Origin: Cohnella sp. CFH 77786
GTDB lineage: Bacteria > Bacillota > Bacilli > Paenibacillales > Paenibacillaceae
Direction: 5' to 3'
NCBI RefSeq assembly: GCF_019400745.1
Contig: NZ_WJIB01000023.1
Span: forward strand, 1-64,000
Length of the DNA: 64,000 nt
The position numbers and the translations under genes were made by a program. This document shows positions 41,779-51,325 of this stretch, one piece after another (position 1 is the stretch's first letter; each line of letters starts with the position of its first letter). The notes under the pieces are model-generated. The model was not told the origin of the DNA, searched no databases, and worked only from the letters and a program-made list of their open reading frames with translations.

Positions 41779-43038
41779 TCAACCGATGCCATAAGGATAG
41801 GTAAGCACCGGTTTCTCGCTGGGACGGCCGATCAAATAACCCTGGCCGTAATCGATCCCCATTTTCCGGACCAGATGAAGCTCTTCCGGCGTTTCGATCC
41901 CTTCCGCGACCGTGAGGATTTTCATCCGTTTCGCGAAGCGGACGAACGTTCGCAGCATTTGGAGCTTCATTTCGTCGCGGTCGGCGTTCTGGACGAGGGA
42001 TTTGTCCAACTTGATGAAATCCGGCTTCAGCTCCACGATCGCCTGAAGGGAAGAATAGCCGGCGCCCGCGTCGTCGATGGCGATTTTGTATCCCTGGTTC
42101 CGGTAATGGTCCAGCATCATCTTCGCTTCCTCGAAATCGTCGATCGAATCCCGCTCCGTCAGCTCCAGCACCACCTGCTCCGGCTTCAAGCCGCGGGCCG
42201 CGAGCCATTGCCTCGTCTGGCCGGATACGAAGTGCGGGTCTTTCATGATCCCGGAATTGACGTTGATGAAAATTTTCTGTTCCGTGCCGAGAGAAGGACA
42301 GGAACGGATCGCCTTCTCGCGCGCCAGCCGGTCGAGCGCGAACGCATAACCCTCCCGCTCCGCGAAGCGGAACAGCGGAAGGGGCCCCTCGAACGGACTG
42401 CCGGGCGGACAGCGCGTGAGCGCCTCGTAGCCGAACAAGCAGCCTCCGCGCAAATGGAAGAGGGGCTGGTAGGCGCTGCGGATATCTCCGTCGCGCAGAA
42501 TCCGTTCCATTTCGATCCCCTGCTTCGTGTCCGTTTCCGTACGTCCCCATCCGTGCAGCCGGGAAGCGGCCGCGAGGAACGCTTCGTACAGCTGTTCTTT
42601 GTATGTACGGCCTAACGAGCCGGTTACGACCGCGGCTCCGTATCCCATATGATCCCGGCCGGTCCCGGCAACCGAATGCGAGCCGAAGAAAGCTTCCGTT
42701 TCCGCCTGCATGAGCTCGCGGATCCGTCTGGCCAACCCCTCCGCATACCGCTCGGAGGAACCGATCCACGAATCCGGAATGTCCGCGATCATCCACAGAT
42801 GCGACCCGATCCGGTCGCCGAAGCGGACGGATTCCCCAGGAAGAATCCGGGCCAGCCAAGCGTTCCACAGTTCGGATTCCTGCGATTCCGGCACCGCGAT
42901 CCGCTCGATCCCGATTTCGGACAAGTCCAGCCCGATCAAACCGATGGGGCCCGCCTTCTGCTGCCCTTCCCGGGGGTCCCGGAAGGGAAAGCCTCCGAAC
43001 GTCTCCGCGCCGCCCGACTCTTGGGAAGACATATTCAT
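41779..43038 (-). CDS. c-di-GMP phosphodiesterase (EAL domain) with a degenerate GGDEF-like N-terminus
   Basis: 419 aa from ATG 43038 (GGAGG 10 nt upstream). C-terminal EAL domain (about 175-410) has the catalytic set: YEALTR (204-209), NVNSG, ELTERDSIDDF, DDAGAGYSSL, KLDKSLV and EGIET, so it should be active. The N-terminal region (about 30-165) resembles a worn GGDEF domain: GLIGLDLSEIG at the start and RFGDRIGSHLWMI where GGDEF would be. No membrane segment. It lowers cyclic di-GMP in the cytoplasm. Lies 111 bp downstream of the GGDEF gene on the same strand. Confidence 0.87.
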   Translation of the reverse strand: MNMSSQESGGAETFGGFPFRDPREGQQKAGPIGLIGLDLSEIGIERIAVPESQESELWNAWLARILPGESVRFGDRIGSHLWMIADIPDSWIGSSERYAEGLARRIRELMQAETEAFFGSHSVAGTGRDHMGYGAAVVTGSLGRTYKEQLYEAFLAAASRLHGWGRTETDTKQGIEMERILRDGDIRSAYQPLFHLRGGCLFGYEALTRCPPGSPFEGPLPLFRFAEREGYAFALDRLAREKAIRSCPSLGTEQKIFINVNSGIMKDPHFVSGQTRQWLAARGLKPEQVVLELTERDSIDDFEEAKMMLDHYRNQGYKIAIDDAGAGYSSLQAIVELKPDFIKLDKSLVQNADRDEMKLQMLRTFVRFAKRMKILTVAEGIETPEELHLVRKMGIDYGQGYLIGRPSEKPVLTYPYGIG

Positions 43039-43149
43039 AGGAGCCAATCCTCCATTATTCGACAAAATCACGGCAGACGGAACCGCCGACACCGCCTTAA
43101 ATGCCGTCCCATCATATCAATTCACTGTAAACGCCCGTGTCGAAGAGCG

Positions 43150-44967
43150 TTAACGGACGGTTAAACCTTTTCTCTCCGCGAACGCATGGAACTCCTCCAG
43201 CGTCTCCCACTCCAGCGCGCTTCCGAGCCTGGTTTTCGCCGCTTTCTTGAGCAGCGCCGAGTATTCGGCCAGCCGTTCGGGCGTCCACCCTTCCGTCACT
43301 TGGCACGAGAGCACCGCAAGGGACAGCGAAAGACTTGCCCCTTCCACCGGCGTTCCCGATCGGTCCCGTACCGGACCGTGCGTCCGGTCGAGGAAGGAGG
43401 AGATGCCCCGTTCGAATTCCGCCAGCATCTCTTCGCCGATCCGGACCGGATTGCCGTAATCGAAGATAACGATGAAATCGTCGCCTCCGATATGCCCGAC
43501 GAAGCTGTCGTCCGGGCTGTATTTGCGCACCGCCGCCTGCAGCGACTCCGACGTATACCGGATGACGTCGTCTCCGCGGTGGAAGCCGTATTGGTCGTTA
43601 TACCATTTGAAATAGTCGAGATCCGCGTACAGCACCGAAAAAGGCCTTCCTTCGTCCAGCCGGCGGGACAGCTCGCGGCGAATGGGCTCGTTGCCGGGCA
43701 GCCCCGTGAGCGGATTGGCCCATTGGGCGTTCGACATTCGCATCGTGGTGACCCACTCCAGCAGCGCCCGGATCGAGACGATGCCGGACACCTCGCCTTT
43801 GCGCGTCACGATGACGGCATCGTAAAGCTTGTCCGGCTCGCGGGCCATCGCCGTCTGGGACAGCTGCTCCACCGGTGTCGATTCGTCCACGATCAGGGGC
43901 TGGGCATCCATGATTTTGGACACGGGACGGTTGCCGTAAAGGGGAAGCCCGAACTGTCTGGCCAGCGTCTGATGAAGCTTCTCCTTCATCAGCATGCCGA
44001 CCGGTTTCCCGTCCTTGAGGATAACGAAACCCGGCGCCTCCCGATGGATCTCGAAGAATCGTGCGATCTCCGTGACCGGCGTCGAGCTGGGGAACGTAAC
44101 CGCGGGCTCCGTCAGCTCGAGAAGCGCTCCGGCCGCTCCGCGGAATCGGCGCCTCATTTCCTGCCGGATCCGGTCCGTGACGGAAGGGTCGACGGACCGC
44201 GGCGTTTCCGAAGGGACGCCGAGCCAAAGTCCCTCCCCGTACCCCACTCCGTAAGTCATCAGCGGCCGGATTTGTTCCTCCCGCTCCAACCCGTCCGCGA
44301 GCAGTACGATTTTCTCTTTGCGGGCAAGCGCGGAGATGGCCTGCAGCAGGCTTTCGCCGGCGGGATCCCGTAAGGTCCGGGGAAACCACTCCGTACCGAT
44401 CCGGACGTAATCGGGCTTAAGGTCCACCATCCGCTCCAAAGCCGTCCTCCCGGTTTTCAGGCCGGAAAAGGCGATGCGGAAGCCTTGCGTCCGGTAATGG
44501 CGGATGGCGGCATGCAGCGTTCCCGGGTGCCCGTCACTCTCGTCCGACAGAAGGAGCACGACGTGATCCGGCCGCAGTCCGGCGGCTTCGATCCGGCCCA
44601 GCGTGCTTCCGGGATAGAGGCGTGGATCGTAAACGATTCGAGCCGGCACAGGCAAAAACAGCTTGACCGCTCGCGGACCCGCGGGAACGCCGCGGATCGC
44701 CAGCTCCCGAAACCGTCTGTCGTTGTCGTACAAATTCCCCTCCGCTTCGGATTCGGCGTAGAACAGGCTGGAATCCCATGACGCGTTCGCCTCGGCGTCG
44801 AATGGGATCGCCTCGTATCCGTATAGCGTGCCGTCCGACAGCGATACGATGGGCGCGTACCGGACCGCGATTCTATCGCCCGCCGACATGCCTCTCCGCT
44901 GCTGGACCTTCTCCATCGCCGACCGTACCTCCAATTGTTCGCCCAACCGATTGCCGAGCTCATCCAT
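43150..44967 (-). CDS. EAL-like / CBS / GGDEF three-domain protein, probable diguanylate cyclase
   Basis: 605 aa from ATG 44967 (GGAGG 10 nt upstream). Residues 30-255 are an EAL fold with lost catalytic residues: YEAIPF replaces EALxR, and FSGLKTGRTALERM replaces DDxGxGxSxL. Residues 285-405 form a CBS-type pair with GKPVGMLMKEKLHQTL and YDAVIVTRKGEVSGIVSI. Residues 415-590 form a GGDEF domain with ADLDYFKWYND and the signature GGDDF (494-498), a tolerated variant. No RxxD inhibitory site precedes it. It probably makes c-di-GMP under control of the CBS sensor, with the dead EAL as a binding module. Confidence 0.85.
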   Translation of the reverse strand: MDELGNRLGEQLEVRSAMEKVQQRRGMSAGDRIAVRYAPIVSLSDGTLYGYEAIPFDAEANASWDSSLFYAESEAEGNLYDNDRRFRELAIRGVPAGPRAVKLFLPVPARIVYDPRLYPGSTLGRIEAAGLRPDHVVLLLSDESDGHPGTLHAAIRHYRTQGFRIAFSGLKTGRTALERMVDLKPDYVRIGTEWFPRTLRDPAGESLLQAISALARKEKIVLLADGLEREEQIRPLMTYGVGYGEGLWLGVPSETPRSVDPSVTDRIRQEMRRRFRGAAGALLELTEPAVTFPSSTPVTEIARFFEIHREAPGFVILKDGKPVGMLMKEKLHQTLARQFGLPLYGNRPVSKIMDAQPLIVDESTPVEQLSQTAMAREPDKLYDAVIVTRKGEVSGIVSIRALLEWVTTMRMSNAQWANPLTGLPGNEPIRRELSRRLDEGRPFSVLYADLDYFKWYNDQYGFHRGDDVIRYTSESLQAAVRKYSPDDSFVGHIGGDDFIVIFDYGNPVRIGEEMLAEFERGISSFLDRTHGPVRDRSGTPVEGASLSLSLAVLSCQVTEGWTPERLAEYSALLKKAAKTRLGSALEWETLEEFHAFAERKGLTVR

Positions 44968-45106
44968 CCCCGTTCGCCTCCGACCAAAATCCCGAAATTT
45001 TCTGCGGCATTTGGTACGATATACCTAGATAGGACTAAATTATCACAAGCTTGTCCGTACTATGTCGATGCCGTGTAAACGCTGGGTAAAAATCCAATTA
45101 TCATAC

Positions 45107-45136
45107 AAAAAGCCGCAGGCGCTTCGCGCCTGCGGC
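45107..45136 (-). terminator. Terminator of the first pst-phoU operon
   Basis: GCCGCAGGCGC (45112-45122), loop TTC, GCGCCTGCGGC (45126-45136): an 11-bp GC stem, followed on the minus strand by TTTTTG, 22 bp after the phoU stop. The remaining gap up to the GGDEF gene holds no gene. Confidence 0.85.
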
Positions 45137-45158
45137 AAAGGCTGCGGCAACCGCCGGA

Positions 45159-45815
45159 TCAATTGAGATCCGGCCGCTTTCCCGTGACCAAATAGACGAC
45201 GCTTTCCCCGATGTTGGTCGCGTGGTCCGCGATTCGTTCGATGTATCGTGCCACGAACGACAGCAGCATCGACTGGTTGATCGATTTCGGATTTTCTACC
45301 ATGATCGCGGCAAGATCCATGAAGACGACGCCGAACAGCGTATCGACCTGATCGTCGTCCTTGGCCATTTTGTAGGCCAAATCGACGTTCTCCTCCACGT
45401 AAGAGCGGATCGACTCCGAAATCATCGTCTTCACCAAGTCTGCCATCCGCGGCAAATCGATGAGCGGCTTGATCAAGGTCTGGCCTTCCAGCCGGATGGC
45501 CGCTTTGGCGATATCGACCGCCAGGTCTCCCATGCGCTCGAGGTCCGAAGCGATCTTCAGCGCCGCCAGAATCTTCCTCAGATCCTTGGCGACGGGCTGC
45601 TGGGTCGCGATGAGCCTGGCCCCCGATTCGGAAATTTGCTCCTCGATCCGGTTCAGCGCGGGATCCTCCGCGACGATGCGTCTCGCTTCGTCCGCGTCCA
45701 AATTCACGAGGGAAGCCATGGCCTCCTCCAGCGCTTTTTCAACGATATCTCCCATGTGGATCAACATATCCTGCAGTTGCTTCAATCCTTCGTCCAATTC
45801 CCTGCGCGTCACCAT
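45159..45815 (-). CDS. phoU: Phosphate-system regulator PhoU, copy 1
   Basis: 218 aa from ATG 45815 (GGGAGG upstream). Two PhoU three-helix bundles with the metal-binding motifs DLERMGDLAVDIA and YIERIADHATNIGES. PhoU restrains the PstSCAB transporter and PhoR signalling when phosphate is sufficient. Close to PhoU copy 2 at 49.7 kb (both end YLVTGKRPDLN). Last gene of the operon. Confidence 0.93.
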   Translation of the reverse strand: MVTRRELDEGLKQLQDMLIHMGDIVEKALEEAMASLVNLDADEARRIVAEDPALNRIEEQISESGARLIATQQPVAKDLRKILAALKIASDLERMGDLAVDIAKAAIRLEGQTLIKPLIDLPRMADLVKTMISESIRSYVEENVDLAYKMAKDDDQVDTLFGVVFMDLAAIMVENPKSINQSMLLSFVARYIERIADHATNIGESVVYLVTGKRPDLN

Positions 45816-45847
45816 AACGGCTTCCTCCCTTGTCGCTTCCGCCCCGA

Positions 45848-46606
45848 TCACCCGAATCGGCCGGAAATATAATCGTCCGTCGACCTATGCGACGGATTCG
45901 TAAAGATCTTCTGGGTCGTGTCGTATTCGACGAGATCGCCCATTAGGAAAAAGGCCGTTTTGTCGGAAACCCGCGCGGCTTGATACATGTTATGCGTGAC
46001 GATCACGATGCAGTATTCCCGTTTCAGCTCCGCGATCAGCTCTTCCACTTTGGCCGTCGATACCGGGTCAAGCGCGGAAGCCGGCTCGTCCATGAGCAGG
46101 ATGCTGGGCTGCACGGCGACCGAACGGGCGATGCACAGCCGCTGCTGCTGGCCGCCGGACAACGCGAGGGCCGAACGGTGCAGCCGGTCCTTCACCTCGT
46201 CCCACAGCGCGGTTTTCCGCAGGCTGCTTTCCACGATTTCGTCCAGCTTCTTCTTGTCGCGAATCCCGTGGTATCTCGGTCCGAAGGCGATATTCTCGTA
46301 GATCGATTTGTGGAACGGATTCGGCTTCTGCCACACCATGCCGATCTTCTGCCGGAGCAGGACGACGTCCGTCGCCGGATCGTTGATATCCCGGCCGTCG
46401 ATCCAGATTTGCCCTTCGACGCGGGCTCCCGGGATGACGTCGTTCATCCGGTTCAGCGACCGGAGGAAGGTGGATTTGCCGCAGCCGGAAGGACCGATGA
46501 GCGCGATAACCTCCCGGGAGGGAAAGTCCATGCTGATTTTCTTAATGGCTTGCTTCTCTCCATAGTAGACGGACAAGTCTTTCGTAAAGAATGCTTTCTC
46601 GCCCAT
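45848..46606 (-). CDS. pstB: Phosphate ABC transporter ATP-binding protein PstB, copy 1
   Basis: 252 aa. Walker [12 protein letters not shown], signature [14 protein letters not shown], Walker [15 protein letters not shown]-loop VTHNM and the PstB-typical [10 protein letters not shown] after the P-loop. It powers PstCA. Starts 9 bp after the pstA stop; phoU follows after 32 bp. Confidence 0.94.
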   Translation of the reverse strand: MGEKAFFTKDLSVYYGEKQAIKKISMDFPSREVIALIGPSGCGKSTFLRSLNRMNDVIPGARVEGQIWIDGRDINDPATDVVLLRQKIGMVWQKPNPFHKSIYENIAFGPRYHGIRDKKKLDEIVESSLRKTALWDEVKDRLHRSALALSGGQQQRLCIARSVAVQPSILLMDEPASALDPVSTAKVEELIAELKREYCIVIVTHNMYQAARVSDKTAFFLMGDLVEYDTTQKIFTNPSHRSTDDYISGRFG

Positions 46607-46615
46607 GGTGTCCCC

Positions 46616-47503
46616 CTACTTCGTCGCCGTGAACTTGCGGTAAATCGCACGGCCGAGCGTGCGGGCACCTAAGTTGAACAGCAGCACGATGATGATGAGC
46701 ACGGCCGAAGCGCCGGCCGCGATTTCGGGAGCGTCGGGCGCGCGCCCTTCGCTGTTGATTTTCCAGATGTGCACCGCCAGCGTCTCCGCCGGACGGAACG
46801 GGTTGAGCGGCGATTGCGGGTCGGTCGGATTCCAGTTCGTGAAATCCAGCTTCGGCGTGGTCATGCCGGCCGTGAACAGCAGGGCGGCCGCTTCGCCGAA
46901 CACGCGGCCCGACGCCAGAATCGTACCCGTCATGATCGCGGGAAACGCCATGGGCAGCATGACGGACCAGATCGTTTTCCATTTCGACAGGCCGAGCGCA
47001 AGTCCTGCTTCCTTCTGCTCGCGGGGAACGCCGCGCAGCGCCTGCTCCGTGATGCGCACCATCAGCGGCAGGTTGAATACCGTGAGCGCCAGCGCACCCG
47101 CCGCGAGCGAGTATTTCATTTGGAAGAGGTTTACGAAAACGAGCAGTCCGAACAACCCGATGACGATCGACGGGAAGGAAGAAAGCACCTCCACCACGAG
47201 ACGGATAAAGTCGGTTACCCGGTTTGCCTTGGCATATTCGCTCATGTAGATGCCCGCGCCGATGCCGAGCGGGATTGTGATCATCATCGTTAAGACAAGC
47301 AGGTACAACGAATTGAACAGCTGCGGACCGATGCCGCCGCCTTTCTTGAACGACTGGGGCGGGGACGTCAGGAAATGCCAGCTGACGTGGCTGAGTCCGC
47401 GGAACAGCAAATAGGCGATCAGTCCGGCGAGAATGGCCATGATCAAACCCGCGATGGCGATGATGGCGCCCGTCGCAATGCGGTCTGCCAGTTTGGCTTT
47501 CAT
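46616..47503 (-). CDS. pstA: Phosphate ABC transporter permease PstA, copy 1
   Basis: 295 aa from ATG 47503, overlapping the pstC stop as ATGA. Six membrane helices, GGIGPQLFNSLYLLVLTM near residue 55 and the EAA-type coupling loop LGLSKWKTIWSVMLP, typical of PstA. Forms the channel with PstC. Confidence 0.92.
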   Translation of the reverse strand: MKAKLADRIATGAIIAIAGLIMAILAGLIAYLLFRGLSHVSWHFLTSPPQSFKKGGGIGPQLFNSLYLLVLTMMITIPLGIGAGIYMSEYAKANRVTDFIRLVVEVLSSFPSIVIGLFGLLVFVNLFQMKYSLAAGALALTVFNLPLMVRITEQALRGVPREQKEAGLALGLSKWKTIWSVMLPMAFPAIMTGTILASGRVFGEAAALLFTAGMTTPKLDFTNWNPTDPQSPLNPFRPAETLAVHIWKINSEGRAPDAPEIAAGASAVLIIIVLLFNLGARTLGRAIYRKFTATK

Positions 47504-48426
47504 CGTTTGGCCCTCCTCTCGAGCATGCGGACGATAAAGACGAACAGGAACGTCATGAGCAGCAGAATGAGCGCCAGACTCCACAGCACGTTGTTGTGCA
47601 GAGAGCCTCCGACGGTATTGCCCATCTCCAGCGTAATGATACTGGTCAGGGTCGCCGCCGATTCCAGCAGGGACCGCGGGACGTGAGGCGCGTTGCCGAT
47701 GACCATCTGCACGGCCAGCGCCTCCCCGAACGCGCGGGAAATCCCGAGCACGATCCCTGTCAGCAAGGAAGGAAGCGTCGTCGGGAGGATCAGACGATAA
47801 ATGGTTTGCCAGCGGGTTGCGCCCAGCGCGAAGGAACCTTCCCGCAATCCGGCGGGCAGCGTGCTCAGCGCATCCGTGGCGATCGAGGTGACCGTGGGCA
47901 GGATCATAATGGACAGGACGATCGCGCCGGCCAGGATGCCGAAGCCCTGGCCCGGGAAGTTGTCGCGCAGAAACGGCACGATGACGGACAGGCCCACGAA
48001 GCCGTAAACGACCGAAGGAATGCCCGCAAGCAGCTCGATCGCCGGCTGGAGCACGGTCCGACCGAGTTTGGGCGCGATTTGCGTCATGAACACGGCCGCG
48101 CAGAAGCCGAAGGGCGCCGCGATCGCCGCCGCGATGAACGACACGGATGCGGAACCGGCCAGAAACGGCAGAGCACCGAAGAGCGGAGGCTCGCCCTCCG
48201 GCTTCCAAACGTGGCCGAGCAGCAGGTCCGGAATCCCGATCGCTCCCGATACGAAAGGATTCAAGCCCTTCGACGCGATAAACCACACGATGGAGAAAAT
48301 CGTCACGACCATCAGGGCGACGCACAGATAGACATACACCCTGCCGAACCAATCTTCGCGGATATGTTTAGGATAACGGGTCAATCGGTCGCCTGCCGTT
48401 CGATCTTCCTTGACAGGGGTATTCAT
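47500..48426 (-). CDS. pstC: Phosphate ABC transporter permease PstC, copy 1
   Basis: 308 aa with six helices; IPSVVYGFVGLSVIVPFL and the coupling loop ALGATRWQTIYRLILP are PstC hallmarks. Starts 91 bp after pstS. Confidence 0.92.
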   Translation of the reverse strand: MNTPVKEDRTAGDRLTRYPKHIREDWFGRVYVYLCVALMVVTIFSIVWFIASKGLNPFVSGAIGIPDLLLGHVWKPEGEPPLFGALPFLAGSASVSFIAAAIAAPFGFCAAVFMTQIAPKLGRTVLQPAIELLAGIPSVVYGFVGLSVIVPFLRDNFPGQGFGILAGAIVLSIMILPTVTSIATDALSTLPAGLREGSFALGATRWQTIYRLILPTTLPSLLTGIVLGISRAFGEALAVQMVIGNAPHVPRSLLESAATLTSIITLEMGNTVGGSLHNNVLWSLALILLLMTFLFVFIVRMLERRAKR

Positions 48427-48517
48427 AAGGCCTCTCCTTTAACAGCAGACAGAGGCCGACAGAATGTCAGCCCCTTTCCGCTTGGTTTGTTGTCCAACCT
48501 TGGCGTTCAGATGAAAC

Positions 48518-49471
48518 CTATTTGTTCGTGACGTTTCCGTTCACGTCGCGGGCGACTTTCATGTCGCCGATCGGGATATAACCCATTTCGGTGACGTCCG
48601 ACTTCTGGATTTCATCCGACAGGATGTAGTCGATGAGCGCTTTGACAACCGGCGTCGGTTCGCCTTTGGTATACATGTGCTCGTAAGCCCAGACCGGATA
48701 TTTGCCCGTCGTGACGTTTTCTACGGAAGCGTCTGCGCCTTCATATTTCAGGGCTTTCACGCTGTCGTCGAGGTAGGACAGGGCAAGATAGCCGATCGCT
48801 CCCGGCGTTTCGCCGACCAATTTCTTAACCGTGCCGGAGGAGTCTTCCTGGATCGAACCCGGAAGGTCTTGGGAAGGACCGCCCAGCGCCAGGTTTTCGA
48901 ACGTCTTGCGCGTGCCGGAGCTGCTCGGACGGTTGACGATGACGATTTTCTGATCGGCGCCGCCTACTTCTTTCCAGTTCTTCACTTTGCCGGAGAAGAT
49001 GTCGACCAGCTGCTGCTTCGTCAGGTTGTCCACGCCCACTTTCGGGTTGGCAACGGTAGCGATCGCCACAACGGCTACTTGGTGGTCAACCAATTCCTTC
49101 GCCTTGTCGGCGTCGGCGTCCTTGAACTTCTCTTCCGCGAAAATGTCGGAGTTGCCAATGTCGACTTGGCCGGCTTGTACTTGCGTCAAACCGCCGCCGC
49201 TGCCGCCGCCTTGAACGGTAACGCTGATGCCGCTATATTTGCTGTCTGCCATGAACTTCGTTGCAACTTGTTCGACGAGAGGCTGGAGAGCGGTAGAACC
49301 TGCCGCCAGAATCGTTCCGCTCAGCGCTTCGCCCGCGGCGGAGCTTGCAGGTGCCGATTCGGAAGCAGAAGCGCTCGGGCTGCTTGCCGTGCCTTCATTG
49401 TTGCTCTTGCCGCATGCTGCCAAAGTCAGGGCGACGATCAATGTCAGGACCAGGACGAGCGATTTCTTCAT
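48518..49471 (-). CDS. pstS: Phosphate-binding lipoprotein PstS, copy 1
   Basis: 317 aa. Lipoprotein signal LTLAAC with Cys20 lipidated, a Ser/Ala-rich linker, then the PBP_like_2 phosphate-binding domain: AAGSTALQPLVEQ (phosphate loop), GGGSGGGLTQVQAGQVDIGNSD, NRPSSSGTRKTF and GAIGYLALSYLD. It captures phosphate at the membrane surface. First gene of operon 1 and directly behind a PhoP box. Confidence 0.94.
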   Translation of the reverse strand: MKKSLVLVLTLIVALTLAACGKSNNEGTASSPSASASESAPASSAAGEALSGTILAAGSTALQPLVEQVATKFMADSKYSGISVTVQGGGSGGGLTQVQAGQVDIGNSDIFAEEKFKDADADKAKELVDHQVAVVAIATVANPKVGVDNLTKQQLVDIFSGKVKNWKEVGGADQKIVIVNRPSSSGTRKTFENLALGGPSQDLPGSIQEDSSGTVKKLVGETPGAIGYLALSYLDDSVKALKYEGADASVENVTTGKYPVWAYEHMYTKGEPTPVVKALIDYILSDEIQKSDVTEMGYIPIGDMKVARDVNGNVTNK

Positions 49472-49558
49472 GTTTCGTAATTTCCCCTTCCTCTTGTTCG
49501 CTTTCTTTATTTGTGTTCGGGAGCCGGGCTTGTGCCCCGTCTCCTTCTTACAGATATG

Positions 49559-49612
49559 ATTCTATCTCCCCTCCTTCAAATTCGTGTATTCGTTTTGTAA
49601 ACTCTGTGTAAA
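49559..49612 (-). promoter_or_regulatory. PhoP box and promoter before pstS1
   Basis: On the minus strand TTTACA (49607-49612), TTTACA (49596-49601) and AATACA (49585-49590) repeat every 11 bp, the layout of Bacillus PhoP-binding direct repeats (TT(A/T/C)ACA). A -10 like TAGAAT lies at 49559-49564, about 20 bp further. This predicts induction by phosphate starvation. Confidence 0.7.
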
Positions 49613-49708
49613 TTATAATTCTCGTTAATAAACCGTTTTCATGGCGTTCGCCCGCTTTCCTCTTCGCATTCGAATTCCCGACCCGATTCATACCCGCCGT
49701 TTACAAAT

Positions 49709-49735
49709 GAAAAAACAGCCCATTCGGGCTGTTTT
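49709..49735 (-). terminator. Terminator after phoU copy 2
   Basis: AAAACAGCCC and GGGCTGTTTT form a stem with loop ATTC, with A/T runs on both sides. It starts 6 bp after the phoU2 stop and separates the two pst systems. Confidence 0.85.
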
Positions 49736-49740
49736 CTCAT

Positions 49741-50400
49741 TTACGTATTCAAATCGGGGCGTTTTCCCGTGACGAGATACACGGTGCTCTCTCCGATATT
49801 CGTGGCATGGTCCCCGATCCGTTCGATGTAACGGCCCACGAAGCTGAGAAGCATCGCTTGGGAGATCGTCCCGGGGTTATCCGCCATCAAAGCGAACAGC
49901 TCGTACAGGATTTGGCTGTACAGCGCGTCCACTTCGTGGTCATCCTGATCCAGCTTATAGGCAAGGTCCACGTTCTGCTCCATGTAAGAGCGGACCGAGT
50001 CCGCGACCATGGCCCTCGTCATCTCGGCCAGCCGCGGCAAGTCAATGAGCGGCTTGATCAGCTGCTGGCCCTCCAGCCGCAAGGCCGCCTTGGCGATGTC
50101 GACCGCCAAATCCCCCATCCGCTCCAGATCGCCGCTGATCTTGAGACACGCCAATATATTGCGCAAGTCCTTGGCCACCGGCTGCTGCGTCGCCATCAGC
50201 TTGGCCCCGATTTCGGTGATCTGCATTTCCAGGGCGTTGAGCTGCTGATCTTGGCTGATCACGCGCCGGGCTTCCGGTATATTGAGCGTTCTCAAAGCTT
50301 CCATCGAATCGGTCAGCGCCGTCTCCACGAGCTTTCCCATTTCGACAAGCAGGTGCTGCATTTCCTCGAGCCCTTGGTCAAGCTCTCTGCGTTTGACCAT
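49741..50400 (-). CDS. phoU: Phosphate-system regulator PhoU, copy 2
   Basis: 219 aa. Two PhoU bundles with DLERMGDLAVDIA and YIERIGDHATNIGES, very like copy 1 in length and motifs. Follows pstB2 by 40 bp and is followed by a strong terminator. The two copies may serve their own transporters or be interchangeable; sequence does not decide. Confidence 0.93.
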   Translation of the reverse strand: MVKRRELDQGLEEMQHLLVEMGKLVETALTDSMEALRTLNIPEARRVISQDQQLNALEMQITEIGAKLMATQQPVAKDLRNILACLKISGDLERMGDLAVDIAKAALRLEGQQLIKPLIDLPRLAEMTRAMVADSVRSYMEQNVDLAYKLDQDDHEVDALYSQILYELFALMADNPGTISQAMLLSFVGRYIERIGDHATNIGESTVYLVTGKRPDLNT

Positions 50401-50440
50401 TTGTACGGTTTCCTCCGCATCCGATGCTAGTGTAGGAATT

Positions 50441-51196
50441 TTATCCGAAACGTCCGCTGATGTAGTCTTCCGTGCGCTGGTCTTCCGGATTGGAGAACAG
50501 CTTCTCGGTTTCCGCGTATTCCACGACCTCGCCGTTCAAGAAGAAGACGGTTTGGTTTGAAACCCGGGCGGCCTGGTGCATGTTGTGCGTCACCATGACG
50601 ATCGTGTAGCGGCTCTTGAGCTCCTGCGCCAACTCCTCGATTTTCAGCGTGGAAATCGGGTCCAAGGCGGAAGTCGCTTCGTCCATGAGCAGGATGTCGG
50701 GCTCCACCGCCAGCGCCCTCGCGATGCAGAGCCGCTGCTGCTGGCCGCCGGAAAGGCTCAGCGCCGAGCGCTTCAAATGGTCCTTCACTTCCTGCCACAA
50801 GGCGGCGCCCCGCAAGCTGGATTCGACGATTTCGTCCAGCTTCTGGCGGTTCGTGATGCCGTGCAGACGGGGCCCGTACGCTACGTTATCGTAAATCGAT
50901 TTCGGAAACGGATTCGGCTGCTGGAACACCATGCCCACTTTTTTGCGCAGCGTCTCCACGTCGATATCTTTGCCGTAGATATCCGCCCCCGAAATTCGGA
51001 TCGTTCCTTCTATGTTGGTCCCGGGAATCATGTCGTTCATTCGGTTCAACGAGCGCAGAAGCGTCGATTTGCCGCAGCCCGAAGGACCGATGAACGCCGT
51101 GATCGCTTTCTCGGGAATATTCATGGATACGTTTTTGAGCGCGTGAAACGTGCCGTAAAACAAATTCAAGCGATCGATCTCGATCAGCGCTTGCAT
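50441..51196 (-). CDS. pstB: Phosphate ABC transporter ATP-binding protein PstB, copy 2
   Basis: 251 aa, GGAGG before ATG 51196. Walker [39 protein letters not shown] (Ala replaces Pro after DE), H-loop VTHNM. It starts 130 bp after pstA2, and a PhoP box with its own -10 box fills this gap, so pstB2-phoU2 can be transcribed separately. Confidence 0.94.
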   Translation of the reverse strand: MQALIEIDRLNLFYGTFHALKNVSMNIPEKAITAFIGPSGCGKSTLLRSLNRMNDMIPGTNIEGTIRISGADIYGKDIDVETLRKKVGMVFQQPNPFPKSIYDNVAYGPRLHGITNRQKLDEIVESSLRGAALWQEVKDHLKRSALSLSGGQQQRLCIARALAVEPDILLMDEATSALDPISTLKIEELAQELKSRYTIVMVTHNMHQAARVSNQTVFFLNGEVVEYAETEKLFSNPEDQRTEDYISGRFG

Positions 51197-51259
51197 ATGG
51201 GTTCCTCCGCTCGAACGATTGAGTAAATGATCCGTAAAATATCCGATGCCTATCCGCGA

Positions 51260-51313
51260 ATTATACGCGCCATTTGTAAAACGTTCATGCGCGATTTGTA
51301 AAATCGGTGTAAA
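51260..51313 (-). promoter_or_regulatory. PhoP box and promoter inside the second pst operon, before pstB2
   Basis: On the minus strand TTTACA at 51308-51313, TTTACA at 51297-51302, a degenerate CGCATG at 51286-51291 and TTTACA at 51275-51280 are spaced exactly 11 bp. After 9 bp a perfect -10 TATAAT follows (51260-51265). This is a stronger match than the site before pstS1. Confidence 0.75.
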
Positions 51314-51325
51314 ATGTAATGTCCG

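Noticed and set aside
46616-48352. Single long fused frame reaching upstream of PstA
   Set aside because: The upstream part is the shadow of pstC in another frame; the PstA start at 47503 overlaps the pstC stop and gives a normal-length protein.
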